Shown: positions 21,373 to 30,296 of the stretch, one piece after another
Numbering within the stretch: position 1 is the first letter of the stretch
Layout: each line of letters opens with the position of its first letter
Origin: Lachnobacterium bovis DSM 14045
GTDB taxonomy: Bacteria; Bacillota; Clostridia; Lachnospirales; Lachnospiraceae
Direction of reading: 5' to 3'
DNA length: 64,000 nucleotides
Assembly (NCBI RefSeq): GCF_900107245.1
Contig: NZ_FNPG01000013.1
Location: 1 to 64,000, forward strand
Position numbers and translations under genes: made by a program
The notes under the pieces: model-generated
Database searches by the model: none
What the model saw: only the letters and a program-made list of their open reading frames with translations
Told to the model about the DNA's origin: nothing

Positions 21373-22142
21373 AAGATTTTTTAACTTTTTTACATAAAGA
21401 AATAATTGAATTGATTAGAACAGGAAAAGGCCTAATTTTATTGGGCGTTTTTGTTCTTTTGGGAATGATGAACCCTTTTATTGCAAAGATTACACCGTAT
21501 ATTATGAAAAAAATGTCTAAGTCACTTTCGGAAGCTGGAATAATAACAAAGATGACAAAAGTGACAGCATTAGATTCATGGGTTCAATTTTATAAAAATC
21601 TTCCTGTAGCTCTTATAATAGTGGTGATTGCAATGTCTAGTTTATTTGCGCATGAATATGAAAAGGGAACTCTTATACCTTTTGTCACAAAAGGAGTATC
21701 TAAATTAAGTATTTTTATGGCAAAGGAAATAATAGCCTTTTTAACATGGACAATAGGGTATTGGACATGTTGGTTAGTAACTTATTTTTATAATGAGTAT
21801 TATTGGAATAATTCGTCGGTTACAGATTTAATGTTGCCAGCAGTTTGTTGGTTCATATTTGGATTGTGGGTTATTTGCATAGAAATGATGTGTCTTGCAA
21901 CGACATCATCTTCGAATGTAGGACTAATCGTACTAATCGTGTTCGTTGTTGTAATTTATTTTTGTGGAACTTTCGAAAAAATAAAAGATTATGTTCCAAC
22001 CTATCTTACAGGTGGTGTGTCTTACGTAAATGGTCAAAAACAGCTAAGCGATATGAATCATGTTTTTGTAGTGTCCGGAATATCAGCGATGTTATTTATG
22101 ATAGCAGGAGTGGAAATATTTAAAAATAAGCGCTTGCCATAG
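21369..22142 (+). CDS. ABC transporter permease, YxlG-like
   Basis: The 257-residue protein has six predicted membrane helices, with the conserved HEYEKGTLIPFVTKGVSK segment (about 96-113) typical of ABC-2 permeases of the YxlG/NosY type. It overlaps the ATPase gene and ends the three-gene unit; no terminator is evident in the 140 bp that follow. It likely forms the channel half of the exporter. Confidence 0.82.
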   Translation: MKDFLTFLHKEIIELIRTGKGLILLGVFVLLGMMNPFIAKITPYIMKKMSKSLSEAGIITKMTKVTALDSWVQFYKNLPVALIIVVIAMSSLFAHEYEKGTLIPFVTKGVSKLSIFMAKEIIAFLTWTIGYWTCWLVTYFYNEYYWNNSSVTDLMLPAVCWFIFGLWVICIEMMCLATTSSSNVGLIVLIVFVVVIYFCGTFEKIKDYVPTYLTGGVSYVNGQKQLSDMNHVFVVSGISAMLFMIAGVEIFKNKRLP

Positions 22143-22281
22143 TTTTGTTAGAGATAGAGTGGAAATATTTATAGATTTTATAGAATAAAAATTATCCCAA
22201 AATAATTTTAGATTGTTATGTTGTAAATATAACTGTATATTTTGTTTGATTTTTGTTATAATTTTTTCTTGAAAAAAGATT

Positions 22282-23094
22282 ATGGAAAAAAATATGAAAT
22301 TTATAAAGAAAAATTCGATAGGAATATTAGTATGTTTTTTAATAGCGTTACCGTCATTGATTCTTGCGTTTTTACTTCGTAAGGTAATGAAAATACCTAA
22401 AAATACTTCAACGCTTATTGGAGTAGGGTCATCAATATGAGGAGGATCGGCAATAGCTGCGACTGCGCCGGTGATAGATGCAGATGATGACGATGTTGCT
22501 CAGGCAATTTCGGTTATTTTTTTATTTAATGTTTTGGCAGCTCTATTGTTTCCAACATTTGGAAAGATTTTAGGATTTAGTATCAGTTCTGGAAAGAGCT
22601 TTGGAATTTTTGCGGGAACAGCCATAAATGATACTTCCTCTGTTACAGCAGCAGCTTCAACCTGGGATAGTATGTGGAATCTTGGAACACAGACTCTTGA
22701 TAAGGCTGTAACGGTGAAATTGACAAGAACACTTGCAATTATACCTATTACACTCGTGTTGGCTTTCTTTAGAGCTAAAGAAGCCAAAAAAGAAGGTAGT
22801 AATGCAAATGGTTTTAGTCTTAAAAGAGCATTTCCAATGTTTATAGTATATTTTATTATTGCATCAATAATTACTACTATATCTTTAAATTATGGAGCGT
22901 CTCCAGAAGTGTTTGCTCCGCTTAAAGAATTAAGTAAGTTTTTTATCGTAATGGCTATGGCAGCAATTGGATTAAACAGCAATGTGATAAAACTCATTAA
23001 ATCAGGCGGAAAGCCAGTATTACTTGGGGGAGGCTGTTGGATAGGAATAACTATTGTAAGTCTCATAATGCAGAAGGTCATGGGAATATGGTAA
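22282..23094 (+). pseudogene. Broken YeiH/Cons_hypoth698-type transporter
   Basis: The frame from 22282 (MEKNMKFIKKNSIGILV...) runs into an in-frame TGA at 22438-22440 and then continues to 23094 as [18 protein letters not shown] and a full C-terminal half. In family members the motif is SICGGSAI, so the TGA stands exactly at the conserved Cys. In addition about 70-100 residues are missing between the N-terminal segment and LRKVMKIPK. A nonsense mutation plus an internal deletion mark it as a pseudogene of a predicted sulfate/anion exporter. A ribosome site near 22282 is weak. Confidence 0.75.
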
Positions 23095-23104
23095 AGTATA
23101 AAGA

Positions 23105-23131
23105 AAGTGCGGCATTGTGTCGCACTTTTTG
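23105..23131 (+). terminator. Terminator after the broken transporter
   Basis: AAAGTGCG (23105-23112) pairs perfectly with CGCACTTT (23122-23129), followed by TT. Confidence 0.8.
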
Positions 23132-23293
23132 ATTATCAGTGATTTTTTTGTGGATAAAGTTAATATGAGTCTAAAAATTTATTTAAAGCCCTTTTTTTTG
23201 ATTATTTTATAAGGTAAAATAATAAGTGTCTAAAAATAAAATTAACCTAAAATGGAATGTTACATTTGTTAAAGGGGCGGAATTATAAAAAAG

Positions 23294-24085
23294 ATGAAGC
23301 ATGTTGTTGAAAGTTATGAGAATTATAAAGAAGAGGAGCGTCTAACTACAAATAATGCTCGAAGAATTGAGTTTTTAACGACGACCAAAGTTTTTGAAGA
23401 AATCATCCCTCCCAAAAGCAAGATTTTGGATTGTGCGGCGGGCACAGGTGTGTATGCGTTTTGGCTGTCTGATAAAGGGCATGAAGTGACAGCGACAGAT
23501 ATAACTCCACGCCATGTCGATATAATAAAAAACATTATTCAGGAGAAAAACTATAAAATGAAAACGGCAGTTTTAGATGCAACAGATATGTCGTGTTTTG
23601 AAGACGAAACATTCGATGTTGTTCTAAATATGGGACCATTTTATCACTTGATTAAAGAAAGTCAAAGAGAAAAATGTTTGAGAGAATGCCTGAGGGTTAA
23701 AAAAAAAGGCGGTCTTTTGTTAACGGCTTATATTCCAAGATTTTATGTGTTTCAATGTGTTGCTATTAGTGATTCAAATTATTTGGATTCAGGGCTAGCA
23801 AAGCAGATAGTTGAAACAGGCGTGCTCAAGCATGACGATGATAAGTGTTTTTGGACGGATACGTATTATTCTTCAAAAAATGAAATGGAAAAAATATATA
23901 AAGAACATAATTTAGAGGTAGTAGATCATTTTGCTCAAGATGGGATAGCACCACTTTTAGCAGAAAAAGTCGATAGTTGGGACGAAAAACAATATGCAAC
24001 ATGGTGTGATTATCATTATAGTGTTTGTAGAGAAGAATCTGTTTTAGGTGCAAGTAACCATGTTATTATAGTTGGAAAAAAATAA
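23294..24085 (+). CDS. Class I SAM-dependent methyltransferase
   Basis: The 263-residue protein has the SAM-binding motif I ILDCAAGTGVYAFWL (about 43-57), an acidic residue after strand 2 (ATDITPRHV), and the post-II LNMGPFYHL segment of Methyltransf_11/25 enzymes. The acceptor is unknown. The ribosome site (AAGGGGCGG) is 13-20 nt upstream, rather far. It lies alone between a terminator and the DUF1015 gene, which starts 39 nt downstream and may share its transcript. Confidence 0.83.
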   Translation: MKHVVESYENYKEEERLTTNNARRIEFLTTTKVFEEIIPPKSKILDCAAGTGVYAFWLSDKGHEVTATDITPRHVDIIKNIIQEKNYKMKTAVLDATDMSCFEDETFDVVLNMGPFYHLIKESQREKCLRECLRVKKKGGLLLTAYIPRFYVFQCVAISDSNYLDSGLAKQIVETGVLKHDDDKCFWTDTYYSSKNEMEKIYKEHNLEVVDHFAQDGIAPLLAEKVDSWDEKQYATWCDYHYSVCREESVLGASNHVIIVGKK

Positions 24086-24124
24086 AAATCACAGAGAAGT
24101 TTAATTTGATAAGAGGAGAGTGCC

Positions 24125-25483
24125 ATGGCAAAAATAAAACCTTTTAAAGCAATTAGACCCAATGAACATGAAGTAAGGAATATTGCAGCATTACCTTACG
24201 ATACGTATAACAGAGAAGAAGCATATGAGTATGTTCAGCAGCATCCTCATTCATTTTTGGTAGTGGACAGACCAGAAACATTATTCGGACGAAATATGGA
24301 TATGTATTCAAGCGATGTTTATCATGCTGCAAAAAAGAAATTAGAAGAGTGGATTAATGAACAAAGATTAATTCAAGAAGAGACAGAATGTTATTATATT
24401 TATGAACTTACAATAGGAAATCGCATTCAGACAGGTATAATTTGTTGTGTGTCTGCTGATGATTTTGAAAACGGTACTGTAAAAAAACATGAAAAAACAA
24501 GAGAAAACAAAGAAAAAGACAGAGTGTGCCATATTATGACATGTGGTTCGCAAACAGGACTTATTTTTCTTGCATGCAAACATAACGACCAAATTCGTGA
24601 GATTATAAATAATAAAAAACAATATGAAAAAATATATGATTTTGCTTCAGAAGATAACGTAAGGCACAGATGTTGGAGAATAAGTAAAAAAGATGATATT
24701 GCTTTTTTGACGGAATCATTGAAAAAAATAGATAAGCTATATATTGCGGATGGTCATCATCGTGCAGCAAGTGCGGTGAAAGTCGCAAAATTATACGAAA
24801 ATCAAAACAATAAGAATCGAAAAATACAAGATTACGATAAAGAAAATAAACAATTAAATGCTGAAAATAGTGAAAATGAAAGAGAAGCATCCTATGTCAT
24901 GTCTGCAATTTTTATGGAAGAAGAACTAAAAATATATGATTATAACAGAGTTATAAAAGATCTAAATGGTTATAGCAAAAAAGAATTCTTTAAGCAGATT
25001 GAGAAACGAGTGGAAATATTAGAGGAAAGTATGGACGAGATTCATCCGAGAAGAAAAGGCGAATTTGTAATGCGTCTTGGAAATGAATGGATATTATGTA
25101 GATTTTTAGGGGAGGAAAGAACAAGCACAAATGAGAATAGAAGAATAAATGAGAAAGAAAGAATAAATGAAAACTCAGCTACAAATGTAGTGGAAAGTCT
25201 TGATGTTTCAAGACTACAAAATGAAATTCTAGAACCAATATTAGGAATAAAAGATCCAAGAACAGATAAAAGAATTGAATTTGTGGGTGGAATAAGAGGC
25301 TATGAAGAGTTAAGGAGACGGTGTGATAAATATGACGCGGTAGCATTTGCAATGTTTCCAACTAGTATAGAGGAAATGATGAATGTAGCAGACGCGGGAT
25401 TATTAATGCCACCTAAGAGCACATGGTTTGAACCAAAGTTGAGAAGCGGAATATTTATTCATAAGATAGATGAAAGCATATGA
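24125..25483 (+). CDS. DUF1015 protein
   Basis: The 452-residue protein matches DUF1015, with the start KIKPFKAIRPNEHEV, the ADGHHRAASA motif near residue 215 and the MLMPPKSTWFEPKLRSG-type end (here LLMPPKSTWF). The family is widespread in Firmicutes, often beside serine/phosphoglycerate genes, and has no proven function; a kinase or ligase role is suspected from the ADGHHR motif. Two low-complexity inserts (about 225-255 and 325-360) are Asn/Glu/Arg-rich. AGAGGAGAG precedes the ATG. A truncated duplicate lies at 19623. Confidence 0.85.
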   Translation: MAKIKPFKAIRPNEHEVRNIAALPYDTYNREEAYEYVQQHPHSFLVVDRPETLFGRNMDMYSSDVYHAAKKKLEEWINEQRLIQEETECYYIYELTIGNRIQTGIICCVSADDFENGTVKKHEKTRENKEKDRVCHIMTCGSQTGLIFLACKHNDQIREIINNKKQYEKIYDFASEDNVRHRCWRISKKDDIAFLTESLKKIDKLYIADGHHRAASAVKVAKLYENQNNKNRKIQDYDKENKQLNAENSENEREASYVMSAIFMEEELKIYDYNRVIKDLNGYSKKEFFKQIEKRVEILEESMDEIHPRRKGEFVMRLGNEWILCRFLGEERTSTNENRRINEKERINENSATNVVESLDVSRLQNEILEPILGIKDPRTDKRIEFVGGIRGYEELRRRCDKYDAVAFAMFPTSIEEMMNVADAGLLMPPKSTWFEPKLRSGIFIHKIDESI

Positions 25484-25626
25484 TATAGGCGCCCTTTCCT
25501 AGTACATCATTCAAATATTTGTGTCCCAAAAATGTGCTTAAAAAATTTGTATAATTTTTTTGAGGGGCTTAATTTATATTGTGTAAGAGTGATATAATAG
25601 TAAAAAAAACAAATTGGAGGATTGTT

Positions 25627-26019
25627 ATGCAAAGAGTAGAAAAATTTTTAAAAGAAGCAGAAACTTATTATTTAGCAACTGTAGAAGGTGATCAGCCAAG
25701 AGTTAGACCATTTGGAACTGTTAATATTTTTGAAGGAAAACTTTATATTCAAACAGGAAAAAGCAAAGATGTTTCAAAACAGATTCACAAGAATCCGAAG
25801 GTAGAGATATGTGCTTTTAAAGGAGGAGAATGGTTAAGAGTCGCAGGTGAATTAGAATCAGATGACAGATATGAAGCAAAAAAATCAATGTTAGATGCAT
25901 ATCCATCGCTTCAAAAAATGTATTCAGCAGATGATGAAAACACAGAAGTTTTATATTTTAGGAATGCCGTTGCAACATTTTACTCGTTTGCAAATGCACC
26001 GGAGGTTGTGAAATGGTAA
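25627..26019 (+). CDS. Pyridoxamine 5'-phosphate oxidase-family protein
   Basis: The 130-residue protein has the split-barrel flavin-binding layout of small PPOx-like proteins: YYLATVEGDQPRVRPFGTV, KLYIQTGKSKDVSKQI and a closing VATFYSFANAPEVVKW. Members bind FMN or heme and act as small redox enzymes of largely unknown substrate. The start at 25627 follows TTGGAGG; a TATAAT at 25593-25598 suggests its own promoter. The next gene overlaps its 3' end by 7 nt. Confidence 0.85.
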   Translation: MQRVEKFLKEAETYYLATVEGDQPRVRPFGTVNIFEGKLYIQTGKSKDVSKQIHKNPKVEICAFKGGEWLRVAGELESDDRYEAKKSMLDAYPSLQKMYSADDENTEVLYFRNAVATFYSFANAPEVVKW

Positions 26020-26525
26020 AATATGTTTTGATTGGCTTGTCTATTTTTTACTTAATAAAAACTAGGATAGGAATACAGAAGCTAAAAAAATACATTCATT
26101 TGTTTGTATTTGGAGCATCTTTGTTTATGCTTATTATAGGATGTGTAAATATGCAGGGGGCGAGAATGGGTAAAAATGATATTGAGTGCCCAGGCTATGT
26201 TACGAACATAAAGAGTGATTACCGATATGCTGCAAATATTTTTCGAAAATCATATAGTTATACTGTACATTATACATTTAAAGATGGCAAAGAGTATACC
26301 CATAAATTAACAGGACAGGTTGATAAGCCAGATAAGAATTTAAAGAAAGTATGGGTAAGTCCTGATCAAAAAGTTGTAGGGACAGATTCTTACAAAAGTA
26401 GATTAAAAAATTCTTATTATAATTTTGCAATTGCGTTGGTATTATTTATTATTTCAATTCCTCTTAGAATACGTTTTAAGAAGAAATATCCAAAATCTAC
26501 TAAGGATGGCTTAACTTTAGTTTAA
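26013..26525 (+). CDS. Small membrane protein, DUF3592-like
   Basis: The 170-residue protein has membrane helices at about 2-16, 27-45 and 130-150, with an outer beta-rich part (SYSYTVHYTFKDGKEYTHKLTG, then KVWVSPDQ) resembling DUF3592 domains. It overlaps the flavoprotein gene by 7 nt, so the two are translated together. Function unknown; the DUF assignment is by impression of the Tyr-rich YTFKDGKEY segment. Confidence 0.55.
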   Translation: MVKYVLIGLSIFYLIKTRIGIQKLKKYIHLFVFGASLFMLIIGCVNMQGARMGKNDIECPGYVTNIKSDYRYAANIFRKSYSYTVHYTFKDGKEYTHKLTGQVDKPDKNLKKVWVSPDQKVVGTDSYKSRLKNSYYNFAIALVLFIISIPLRIRFKKKYPKSTKDGLTLV

Positions 26526-26558
26526 GACATTTTTACGCTATCAATGCAAATTTTCAAG

Positions 26559-26587
26559 TTGAGAAATATGTGAGATTTTGATAAAAT
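26559..26587 (+). promoter_or_regulatory. Promoter of the NhaC-type antiporter gene
   Basis: TTGAGA (26559-26564), a 17-bp spacer and TAAAAT (26582-26587). The transcript would carry a leader of roughly 90 nt. Confidence 0.6.
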
Positions 26588-26617
26588 AGATGATGCGCTT
26601 TTGCGTTAGTTTGAGTA

Positions 26618-26666
26618 GCGTTTTAATATAAAATATCACTATATGATCAAATAAAACGCATATTTT
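26618..26666 (+). promoter_or_regulatory. Leader hairpin with U-run before the antiporter gene
   Basis: GCGTTTTA (26618-26625) pairs perfectly with TAAAACGC (26652-26659) and is followed by ATATTTTTT, ending just before the AAGGAG ribosome site. An upstream GCGCTTTTGCGT segment (26595-26606) could pair alternatively. It may act as an attenuator responding to ion conditions. No known riboswitch is recognised. Confidence 0.4.
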
Positions 26667-26684
26667 TTAAGGAGAGATAGCTTG

Positions 26685-28088
26685 ATGGATTGTAAAATTA
26701 AGAAAAAAGCTAATCTGTGGGCATTATTGCCGATTGTTGTTTTTTTAGTATTATATTTAGGAAATGGTATTTATTTTGAGTATATAAATCCGATAAAAGG
26801 CCAGATGGGATTTTATGTCGTTTCCGTAGTTTTGGCTTTTAGTGTTGCATTAGCTGTGGCATTTGCCAAAAATAAAAAATACACATTTGAAGAAAAAATT
26901 CATATTTGTGCATTAGGTATAGCAGATGATAATATTGTGACGATGCTTTTTATTTTTATTTTAGCAGGTGCTTTTAGTGGAATTGCTTCGGGAGCAGGTG
27001 GTGCAACGAGTACTGCAAACATGTTGTTAAATATAATACCTCACAATTTTGAAGTGCCAGGATTGTTTTTGATAGCGTGTTTGATATCTATGGCGATGGG
27101 AACTAGTGTAGGTTCAATAACAGTGTTAGTTCCGATTGCAGTTGGAATTGCATCTAACGGATCGTTATCACTTCCATTATGTGTAGGTGCAGTTGTAGGT
27201 GGATCTATGTTTGGAGATAATTTGTCATTCATATCAGATACTACAATTGCTGCAACAAAGACACAGGGCGTTGCCATGAAGGATAAATTTAGAACAAATA
27301 TAAAAATATCTTTACCAGCAGCAGTTATTACGTTTATTATTTTAGTTGCGTATTCTTTGATGAATAAAAGCAGTTTAATAGGTACATTCAATTTCAATAT
27401 CTGGCAGGCATTACCATATTTTGTAGTTTTGTTGTTATCTGTTGTTGGAATGAATGTATTTTTGGTTCTAAGTATTGGAATAGTTTTATTTGGATTTATA
27501 GGCGTTTTGACAGGAAAATTAAGTTATGTTACATCTTTGTCATCAATTGGAAACGGAATTTCAGGAATGTTTGAGACGATGATAGTAACGATATTAGTGG
27601 CGTCGGTGACTGCTTTGATTCGAAATAATGGAGGATTTCAGGCTATACTTGAATTGATAAAAAAAAGAGCAAAATCTAAAACAGGTGGTATGTTCGGTAT
27701 CACTTTTTTGACAGCATTTATGGATATAGCGACAGCAAATAATACAGTTGCTATTGTAGTAGCCGCACCAATCGCCAAAGAAATAGGTGATGAATATGGA
27801 GTAGAATCATCTAAGGTCGCTTCTTTATTAGACGTAAGCTCATGTATTATGCAGGGAATTATACCATATGGAGCGCAGCTTTTGGTTGCATCAAGCATTT
27901 CTAAAGTTTCAAGTTTTAGATTTGTACCATATTTAATATATCCATTTGTATTAGCTTTTTTTGTAATGATTTCAATTATTACTGATGGAAAAAAAGAACA
28001 GAATTATATAACAAATGTAGATAAAACAAGTTTGCTAAAAGCAAGTTTAAATGATACAAAGGTTAATAAAACAAGCATAACTGAATAG
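26685..28088 (+). CDS. NhaC-family Na+/H+ antiporter
   Basis: The 467-residue protein has about 11-12 membrane helices and the NhaC signatures GDNLSFISDTTIAATKTQG (about 185-203) and a late TAFMDIATANNTVAIV region. It would exchange sodium for protons across the cell membrane and support pH or sodium tolerance. ATG 26685 follows AAGGAGAG; a TTG three bases earlier is less likely. It is a single-gene unit with its own promoter and a strong terminator. The C-terminus carries an unusual hydrophilic Lys/Asn/Thr tail. Confidence 0.85.
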   Translation: MDCKIKKKANLWALLPIVVFLVLYLGNGIYFEYINPIKGQMGFYVVSVVLAFSVALAVAFAKNKKYTFEEKIHICALGIADDNIVTMLFIFILAGAFSGIASGAGGATSTANMLLNIIPHNFEVPGLFLIACLISMAMGTSVGSITVLVPIAVGIASNGSLSLPLCVGAVVGGSMFGDNLSFISDTTIAATKTQGVAMKDKFRTNIKISLPAAVITFIILVAYSLMNKSSLIGTFNFNIWQALPYFVVLLLSVVGMNVFLVLSIGIVLFGFIGVLTGKLSYVTSLSSIGNGISGMFETMIVTILVASVTALIRNNGGFQAILELIKKRAKSKTGGMFGITFLTAFMDIATANNTVAIVVAAPIAKEIGDEYGVESSKVASLLDVSSCIMQGIIPYGAQLLVASSISKVSSFRFVPYLIYPFVLAFFVMISIITDGKKEQNYITNVDKTSLLKASLNDTKVNKTSITE

Positions 28089-28128
28089 TATTTAACAGAA
28101 ATAATAATAAAATACGTATTTTATTTTA

Positions 28129-28171
28129 AATAAGACTTTGTACTTTTGTTAGACAAAGTCTTATTTTTTTT
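28129..28171 (+). terminator. Strong terminator after the antiporter gene
   Basis: AATAAGACTTTGT (28129-28141) pairs perfectly with ACAAAGTCTTATT (28153-28165), followed by six T. Confidence 0.9.
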
Positions 28172-28268
28172 AATATTTAGTACAGGCTTTTTCCCATATT
28201 CTACAGGATACGAAAATCAAAAATTACTTTCTAAGATTAAAAATTTATCGTAATACAATAAATTGATG

Positions 28269-28297
28269 TTGACATGCAATAAAAAGAAAAATATAAT
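28269..28297 (+). promoter_or_regulatory. Consensus promoter of the small XRE gene
   Basis: TTGACA (28269-28274) and TATAAT (28292-28297) with exactly 17 bp between them, one of the best promoters in the window. Confidence 0.8.
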
Positions 28298-28378
28298 AAA
28301 AAAAAGTGTGTAATAAAAAGAAACAAGGTAATGTAAAAAAGTAAGCAAAAATTAAAAACGAATAAAATGGAGGAACCA

Positions 28379-28588
28379 ATGGAAAGTAATATTATTTTTA
28401 ATATTGATGTTATGCTTGCAAAACGTAAAATGTCAGTTACAGAACTTTCTGAAAAAGTTGGAATTACTATTGCAAATGTGTCAATTTTAAAAAATGGAAA
28501 AGCAAAGGCAATAAAAGTTAGCACACTTGCAAAATTATGTGAAGCACTAGATTGCCAACCAGGTGATTTACTTGAGTATAAAAAGTAA
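28379..28588 (+). CDS. Small Cro/C1-type helix-turn-helix protein (YozG-like)
   Basis: The 69-residue protein is a single HTH domain (MLAKRKMSVTELSEKVGIT through KLCEALDCQPGDLLEY), the compact type found next to small membrane or LytTR genes in Firmicutes. ATG 28379 is preceded by TGGAGG; ATG 28367 overlaps that site. It probably regulates neighbouring genes or itself; a 13-bp tandem repeat and other sites lie just downstream, before the LytTR gene. Confidence 0.8.
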   Translation: MESNIIFNIDVMLAKRKMSVTELSEKVGITIANVSILKNGKAKAIKVSTLAKLCEALDCQPGDLLEYKK

Positions 28589-28626
28589 ACACCAAAATAA
28601 AACACCAAAATAAAACATCAAAATTA
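28589..28626 (+). repeat. Three 13-bp tandem repeats
   Basis: ACACCAAAATAAA occurs at 28589 and 28602 and in altered form (ACATCAAAATTAA) at 28615, directly after the XRE stop codon. Three helical-turn-spaced copies could be a binding array or replication slippage. Confidence 0.6.
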
Positions 28627-28633
28627 AAAATAT

Positions 28634-28664
28634 ACCTCTTATCTCGTATAATTAACCTCTTATC
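28634..28664 (+). promoter_or_regulatory. 10-bp direct repeats 21 bp apart, LytTR-site-like
   Basis: ACCTCTTATC occurs at 28634-28643 and 28655-28664, start to start 21 bp, two helical turns. LytTR regulators bind paired direct repeats with this spacing, and the LytTR gene begins 60 bp downstream, so autoregulation is plausible. The bases do not match the published LytTR consensus closely. Confidence 0.5.
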
Positions 28665-28686
28665 CCAAAGTGTTGATTCCTAAATA

Positions 28687-28708
28687 TAAGTATGTTTTAC
28701 TATACTTA
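28687..28708 (+). promoter_or_regulatory. Inverted repeat just before the LytTR ribosome site
   Basis: TAAGTAT (28687-28693) and ATACTTA (28702-28708) flank GTTTTACT and end 2 bp before AAGGAGGAT. The feature may be an operator or a translation-control hairpin. Confidence 0.4.
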
Positions 28709-28723
28709 CAAGGAGGATAAAAA

Positions 28724-29185
28724 GTGAAAATCAATATTGAGGTGAATGAATCCTTGGAGGAGGACTACATAACAATTCACTGTAAAGAGTTGACGGATGA
28801 GATAATAGAACTTCAAAAGAGTTTAGTTAACAAATCAACAAGATCTCTTCACATTTCAGCTTTTCAAGATGATGTGGAACATTTTTTGGAATTACGTACA
28901 ATTATTTTTATGGAAGCTGATGGAAATTATATTTTAATTCATACTCCAAAGGGGATTTATAAGACAAGACAAAAACTTTATGAATTGGCAGAACTTCTTC
29001 CGCGCGATTTTTTTAGAATATCAAAGTCGACTATTGTTAATACGTCAAAAATTGTAGCAATTAAGAAAAATATCACGGGAGCAAGTGAAATATCTTTTGC
29101 CAATACTAATAAAAAAGCTTTTGCATCAAGGAAATACATTAAAGCATTAATTGAGATAATGGAGGAAAAGAGGTTAAAGAGATGA
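28724..29185 (+). CDS. LytTR-domain transcriptional regulator
   Basis: The 153-residue protein has a short N-terminal region and a LytTR domain (about 50-150: IIFMEADGNYILIHTPKGIYKT, PRDFFRISKSTIVNTSKI and ASRKYIKAL). It lacks a receiver domain, as in the small LytTR regulators paired with LiaF-like or DUF3021 membrane proteins that sense envelope stress or unusual signals. GTG start with AGGAGG at ideal spacing. Its stop overlaps the next start by 4 nt. Confidence 0.87.
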   Translation: MKINIEVNESLEEDYITIHCKELTDEIIELQKSLVNKSTRSLHISAFQDDVEHFLELRTIIFMEADGNYILIHTPKGIYKTRQKLYELAELLPRDFFRISKSTIVNTSKIVAIKKNITGASEISFANTNKKAFASRKYIKALIEIMEEKRLKR

Positions 29186-29925
29186 AAAATATTAGAAGAA
29201 AACAGATTTTATCAGGTTTAGCACTTATTATTTTAGCAGTTGCATTATTTGTTGATAAACTTGCAATTTTTACACATATTCCAATTTTAAAAATAGGAAT
29301 GCTTTTGGCTTTTATTTGCATTATGTTAGTGGTAAATATTCATAAGCACAGTATCGTTTTAATAATGTTGGCTATAGGCCTTATGGCTACGAATTTTTCA
29401 AAAGAATTGGGAATTGAAAAGATTGCACCAACATATATCATTTTTAGTGCATTGTTGATTGGAGTAGGTTTATCTTTGATTTTTGGGAAAAAAACAAAAA
29501 AACTTGCATTTGACGGTTTTGATAAAGTAGATAAATGTAAAGAGTTCTACAAAAATTGTGGAGCAAATTCTGTGGAATATGAAGATGCAGAAGGAAATTT
29601 TTCAATCAAAAATACATTTGGTGAAAGAACAGAGTATGTTTCAGTTAAGAATCTAAAAAATGGAAAAATTGAAAATGCGATGGGAAGTTTAACTGTATAT
29701 TTAACTAGCTCAACAATTGATTCAAATGGAGGTATTATGGAGTTAAATAATGGACTAGGTAAGTTAAGTGTTTACATTCCAAGTGATCTTAGAGTAATAA
29801 TAAATGCTGATAATGGTTTTGGCTCTGTGAAAACTCATGGTAAATCTTCGATGGATGGTTCTAAACCTGTTTTAAATTTAAAAATAGAAAATGGTTTCGG
29901 CTCAACGGATATTTATTTCGAATAG
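29182..29925 (+). CDS. LiaF-like membrane protein
   Basis: The 247-residue protein has four N-terminal membrane helices (about 8-26, 33-50, 54-72, 82-100) and a C-terminal beta-helix-like soluble domain (SLTVYLTSSTIDSNGGIMEL, then GFGSVKTHGKS) typical of the LiaF/DUF2154 cell-wall stress protein family. LiaF inhibits envelope-stress signalling in Bacillus. Here it is coupled to a LytTR regulator, an arrangement common in Clostridia, and may anchor or inhibit it. Confidence 0.75.
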   Translation: MKNIRRKQILSGLALIILAVALFVDKLAIFTHIPILKIGMLLAFICIMLVVNIHKHSIVLIMLAIGLMATNFSKELGIEKIAPTYIIFSALLIGVGLSLIFGKKTKKLAFDGFDKVDKCKEFYKNCGANSVEYEDAEGNFSIKNTFGERTEYVSVKNLKNGKIENAMGSLTVYLTSSTIDSNGGIMELNNGLGKLSVYIPSDLRVIINADNGFGSVKTHGKSSMDGSKPVLNLKIENGFGSTDIYFE

Positions 29926-29933
29926 TAGTCAGA

Positions 29934-30107
29934 AAAATTAGTGTAACAGATGTAAAAGGTGGAAAAATTTTTTTTTTACAGCAAAACGATAGTTCGATAG
30001 ATAAGGATGATTCAGAAAGTAAAGACAAGAATAATGTAAATCAAGATGAAGATAACAAAAATGATTTAGATTTAGATTATGATGATGAAGACGATGGTAA
30101 TGGTTGA
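29934..30107 (+). pseudogene. Start-less Asp-rich open frame
   Basis: A frame without start codon reads KISVTDVKGGKIFFLQ followed by an Asp/Asn/Glu-rich tail (DLDLDYDDEDDGNG) to a TGA at 30105-30107. A run of ten T at about 29968 could be a slippage site. It may be the tail of a decayed membrane or surface protein. The rest of the gap to 30296 has AT-rich sequence with a TATATT possible -10 box at 30175-30180 and no gene. Confidence 0.3.
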
Positions 30108-30296
30108 TAAATTATTCTATTGAGAAAATGTTTTGACCCTTTAAATTGTTGATGTAAAAAAGTCGATTTTATGATATATTAATATGTGGGCTTTTTATGA
30201 GGATTAATATGAGAGTTAATATTAAAGATTACGATTAATATTATGACTATTATAAAGCCTATTAGTATTATTTAATTGATAGGAGATTTTTTTTAC

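Noticed and set aside
26618-26666. Known sodium or pH riboswitch before nhaC
   Set aside because: Only a single 8-bp stem with a U-run is visible; no recognised aptamer sequence is present.
28589-28626. Possible CRISPR-like repeats
   Set aside because: The three 13-bp units are directly adjacent without spacers and no cas gene is present.
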